Made by a program: the position numbers and the translations under genes. A DNA stretch of 64,000 nt from Volucribacter amazonae (lineage in GTDB: Bacteria > Pseudomonadota > Gammaproteobacteria > Enterobacterales > Pasteurellaceae): the NCBI RefSeq assembly GCF_029783845.1, contig NZ_LWID01000001.1, positions 186,001 through 250,000 of the forward strand, in the 5' to 3' direction. Numbering within the stretch: position 1 is the stretch's first letter; the number at the start of each line of letters is the position of its first letter. The notes under the pieces were generated by a model that worked only from the letters and a program-made list of their open reading frames with translations, searched no databases and was not told the DNA's origin. Positions 62,693 through 64,000 of the stretch are shown here, in pieces.

Positions 62693-63438
62693 TATCTTTT
62701 CCTTGCCCTAACAAATAACAACGGTGGGCGGTGTTTAAGATCTTTAAATTCCTGCTGCCATTGTGGTTGATCTGCCAGCATAGGTTCGGCAATCTGTTCT
62801 ATACAAAATCCTGTGGCAATTAATTGGTTCATAATTGTCGCCATTGTGCGATGATAGGTGGTAAAAGATTGTTGAAACCAATTACGATGACGTATGCCCT
62901 CTTGTTGATAATGATTAAGGCGGTAAGCAATTTGTTGTTTTTGTTCGTCTTTTTGCCAACGTTCGCCTTGTTGGTGAGCGGTGGTAATGGGGTGTTCTTG
63001 AGAAAAAATCAATAAGCCGTTGGGTTTAAGTTTTCCATAAATTTGTTGAGTTAATTGGGCAAAATCTTCAATATAATGAAAAGCATAGGAACTGGTAATA
63101 ATCTCAAAATCTTGCTCGGGTAATTGAGCAAGTTGGTTCATAGATAATTGATATAAAGCAAAGTGCGGTGCGTTTTGGGCGAGATTTTTTTGTGCTTGTG
63201 CCAACATGGCTTGCGATAAATCTAGTCCAACCACAAATTTTGCCCCTCGCTGTAAATAGAGGGCAATATGTTCCCCTGTTCCACAACCAAGATCGAGCAT
63301 TTTTTTGCCTTGAATATTACCTAATAAGCCCAACATAGTGGGCTTTTCAATGATTTCATTAATGCTGATAGGGTTTTGCCGTAATTGTTGATAGCGGGCA
63401 AAAAAGCCTGCACTATCATAAACGCTTTTTTCTGTCAT
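62692..63438 (-). CDS. Class I SAM-dependent methyltransferase
   Basis: 248 residues with SAM motif I KMLDLGCGTGEHIALYLQ, motif II VVGLDLSQAMLAQA and the post-motif ITSSYAFHYIED. Methyltransf_11/25-type fold; the substrate is not evident. It starts 3 bp after the TyrP-like gene ends and is probably co-transcribed with it. The stop codon abuts the 325-bp inverted-repeat element. Confidence 0.85.
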   Translation of the reverse strand: MTEKSVYDSAGFFARYQQLRQNPISINEIIEKPTMLGLLGNIQGKKMLDLGCGTGEHIALYLQRGAKFVVGLDLSQAMLAQAQKNLAQNAPHFALYQLSMNQLAQLPEQDFEIITSSYAFHYIEDFAQLTQQIYGKLKPNGLLIFSQEHPITTAHQQGERWQKDEQKQQIAYRLNHYQQEGIRHRNWFQQSFTTYHRTMATIMNQLIATGFCIEQIAEPMLADQPQWQQEFKDLKHRPPLLFVRARKR

Positions 63439-63441
63439 TAT

Positions 63442-64000
63442 TTATCCTTTAAATTGTGGCAAAATACCGAGTTGATCAGCAATTTGTGCCACAATGTTTA
63501 ATATGCCAAATAAAATAATGAAATAAATCATAAAGTTACCGCCATAAACGCGATAACTGGCATTGGCATATTTTTGGCGACTTGCCTTGGCAAGTAAAGC
63601 AGGCACAATGGCTGCCCAAATGGTGGCAGCTAAGCCTGCATAGCCGATAGCAATCACAAAGCCATAGGGAAATTGTAAACTAAGCAATAATGGCGGTAAA
63701 AAGGTGATTAAGGTGGTTTTAGTTCTACCCATTAGGCTATCATCAAATTTGAGCATATCCGCAATGTAATCAAATAGCCCTAAGGTTACGCCTAAAAAAG
63801 AGCTGGCTATCGCCATATAGGCAAAGAATTTTAACACTAAACCAATATAATCCGTTTGAATATAGGTATTTAGGGCTTGTAATAACGCCGAAATATCGCC
63901 ACCTTGTGCAATCACAGGGGCAAATTCGGCTCGTGGTAAATTGCCTTGAATAGCGAGTTGCCAAAGAATGTAAATCACTAAGGCAATCCCTGTGCCAATA
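63442..64000 (-). CDS. tyrP: Aromatic amino acid permease, TyrP-like (partial)
   Basis: The C-terminal 185 or so residues of a HAAAP-family inner-membrane carrier; the 5' part lies beyond the window. The reading frame is open through 64000 (GTGIALVIYILWQLAIQGNL). ASSFLGVTLGLFDYIADML is a family hallmark, and the helices AIGYAGLAATIWAAIVPALL and FMIYFIILFGILNIVAQIA are as in TyrP. It probably imports tyrosine; tryptophan (Mtr-like) is possible. Confidence 0.85.
   Translation of the reverse strand, partial: IGTGIALVIYILWQLAIQGNLPRAEFAPVIAQGGDISALLQALNTYIQTDYIGLVLKFFAYMAIASSFLGVTLGLFDYIADMLKFDDSLMGRTKTTLITFLPPLLLSLQFPYGFVIAIGYAGLAATIWAAIVPALLAKASRQKYANASYRVYGGNFMIYFIILFGILNIVAQIADQLGILPQFKG

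Overview
The window is a chromosome segment of a Pasteurellaceae bacterium (Haemophilus/Avibacterium-like). The main sign is dozens of copies of the 9-base DNA uptake signal AAGTGCGGT / ACCGCACTT. Base composition is AT-rich, and the blocks rnfABCDGE-nth, dnaB-alr-pgi, aroG-lolEDC-kdsA-prmC-prfA, ycbZ-fabA and kdsDC follow enterobacterial or Haemophilus gene order. The genus cannot be fixed from the sequence alone.

Layout. 0-7 kb: an AroF-type DAHP synthase behind two TyrR-like boxes, an NhaC-family transporter behind a lysine riboswitch, hns, purU, tRNA-Leu(CAA), and a thiosulfate uptake pair (tsuA, tsuB). 7-12 kb: a MacA-MacB-type efflux pump with its outer-membrane lipoprotein. 12-14 kb: two tandem PoNi-type immunity genes, the first frameshifted, each preceded by a remnant of a toxin tail. 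14-28 kb: lptFG, pepA, a sodium symporter, nth, the rnf operon (with a 138-bp tandem repeat in rnfC), sanA, metX behind four MetJ boxes, and sixA. 28.6-35.4 kb: a very AT-rich accessory block of 5'-truncated rhs fragments, each ending in a different toxin tip with its own immunity-like gene, with pseudogenes and one IS630-family element. 35.4-52.2 kb: pgi, alr, dnaB, an AroG-type DAHP synthase behind a TrpR-like operator, lolE/D/C, a 2-hydroxyacid dehydrogenase, kdsA, sirB1, prmC, prfA, fabA and a Lon-like protease. 52.2-64 kb: rnpB, kdsDC, a parvulin, copA/cueR, letAB, a methyltransferase and the end of a TyrP-like carrier.

Regulation readable from the DNA is rich: a lysine riboswitch and TyrR, TrpR, MetJ, CueR, FadR and TetR-type sites. 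The two DAHP synthases appear to be split between tyrosine and tryptophan control.

The less expected content is in the repeats. Family A is a roughly 70-106 bp element with TATAGTCGTT ends. It sits at or inside gene 3' ends and supplies the stop codons of tsuA and lolD. Family B is a roughly 260 bp structured element whose copies keep long hairpins through compensating base changes, which suggests selection on the fold. A third, 325 bp inverted-repeat element begins at the stop codon of the methyltransferase gene and encloses a fragment of B.
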